The notes under the pieces are model-generated. The model was not told the origin of the DNA. It ran no database searches and saw only the letters and a program-made list of their open reading frames with translations. From Nocardioides sp. SLBN-35 (GTDB taxonomy: Bacteria; Actinomycetota; Actinomycetes; Propionibacteriales; Nocardioidaceae), in assembly GCF_006715725.1 (NCBI RefSeq), contig NZ_VFNU01000001.1, positions 2,666,001-2,730,000 of the forward strand: a stretch of 64,000 nt of DNA. Direction: 5' to 3'. A program made the position numbers and the translations under genes. Shown piece after piece: positions 61,610 through 64,000 of the stretch (positions are counted from its first letter, which is position 1; the number at the start of each line of letters is the position of its first letter).

Positions 61610-64000
<2,391 letters not shown>

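Overview
The window is a 64 kb piece of a very GC-rich actinobacterial chromosome. It encodes Mce lipid importers, a KstR-controlled steroid-degradation block of mycobacterial or rhodococcal type, and many leaderless genes of the form TANNNT-N6/7-ATG/GTG. The gene content best fits Nocardioides or a relative (Nocardioidaceae); that placement is inference from gene content, not from a marker tree. No rRNA, tRNA, insertion sequence, prophage or CRISPR array was seen.

Layout. 1-4.1 kb: the 3' end of one mce operon (mceC end, mceD, mceE, mceF and an Mce-associated lipoprotein). 4.1-12.2 kb: a phospholipase D/cardiolipin-synthase-like protein, a 0.6 kb gene-free repeat region, a TetR-SDR-carboxymuconolactone-decarboxylase-like operon, uvrB, an MFS transporter and a two-pore-helix type ion channel. 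12.3-22.8 kb: a complete mce4-type operon (yrbE4A, yrbE4B, mceA-F and two Mce-associated proteins) behind a KstR-type operator. 22.8-26.8 kb: ferredoxin reductase, PPOX-family protein, three-cysteine ferredoxin, two steroid-dehydrogenase-like SDRs, then kstR itself. 26.9-30.8 kb: a glycosyltransferase / methyltransferase / alpha-alpha-barrel protein / methyltransferase group of unknown function, flanked on both sides by KstR sites. 30.9-41.7 kb: fadE34-like dehydrogenase, esterases, a WS/DGAT acyltransferase, and an igr-type side-chain operon (fused chsE2-chsE1, split chsH2, chsH1, ltp2). 42.3-47.6 kb: FMN riboswitch, ribD-ribE-ribBA-ribH, hisE-hisG and a PH-domain protein. 47.6-50.9 kb: small metabolic genes. 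50.9-58.5 kb: infC-rpmI-rplT, an SpoU-type rRNA methyltransferase, a sensor kinase, a DinB protein and pheS-pheT. 58.5-64 kb: a 1030-residue AfsR/SARP-like ATPase regulator, a DrrAB-type ABC exporter and the start of argC behind an ARG box.

How the parts work together. The mce4 operon should import sterols. FadE34, ChsE2-ChsE1, ChsH1/ChsH2 and Ltp2 should shorten the sterol side chain. The HSD-like SDRs, ferredoxin and ferredoxin reductase supply ring and side-chain redox steps. All of these sit behind copies of a TnnAACnnGTTnnA operator, whose predicted regulator, KstR, is encoded in the middle of the block. The most interesting points are the coupling of that operator to leaderless -10 boxes, the gene fusion and fission in the side-chain operon, and the uncharacterised glycosyltransferase group placed inside the same regulon.
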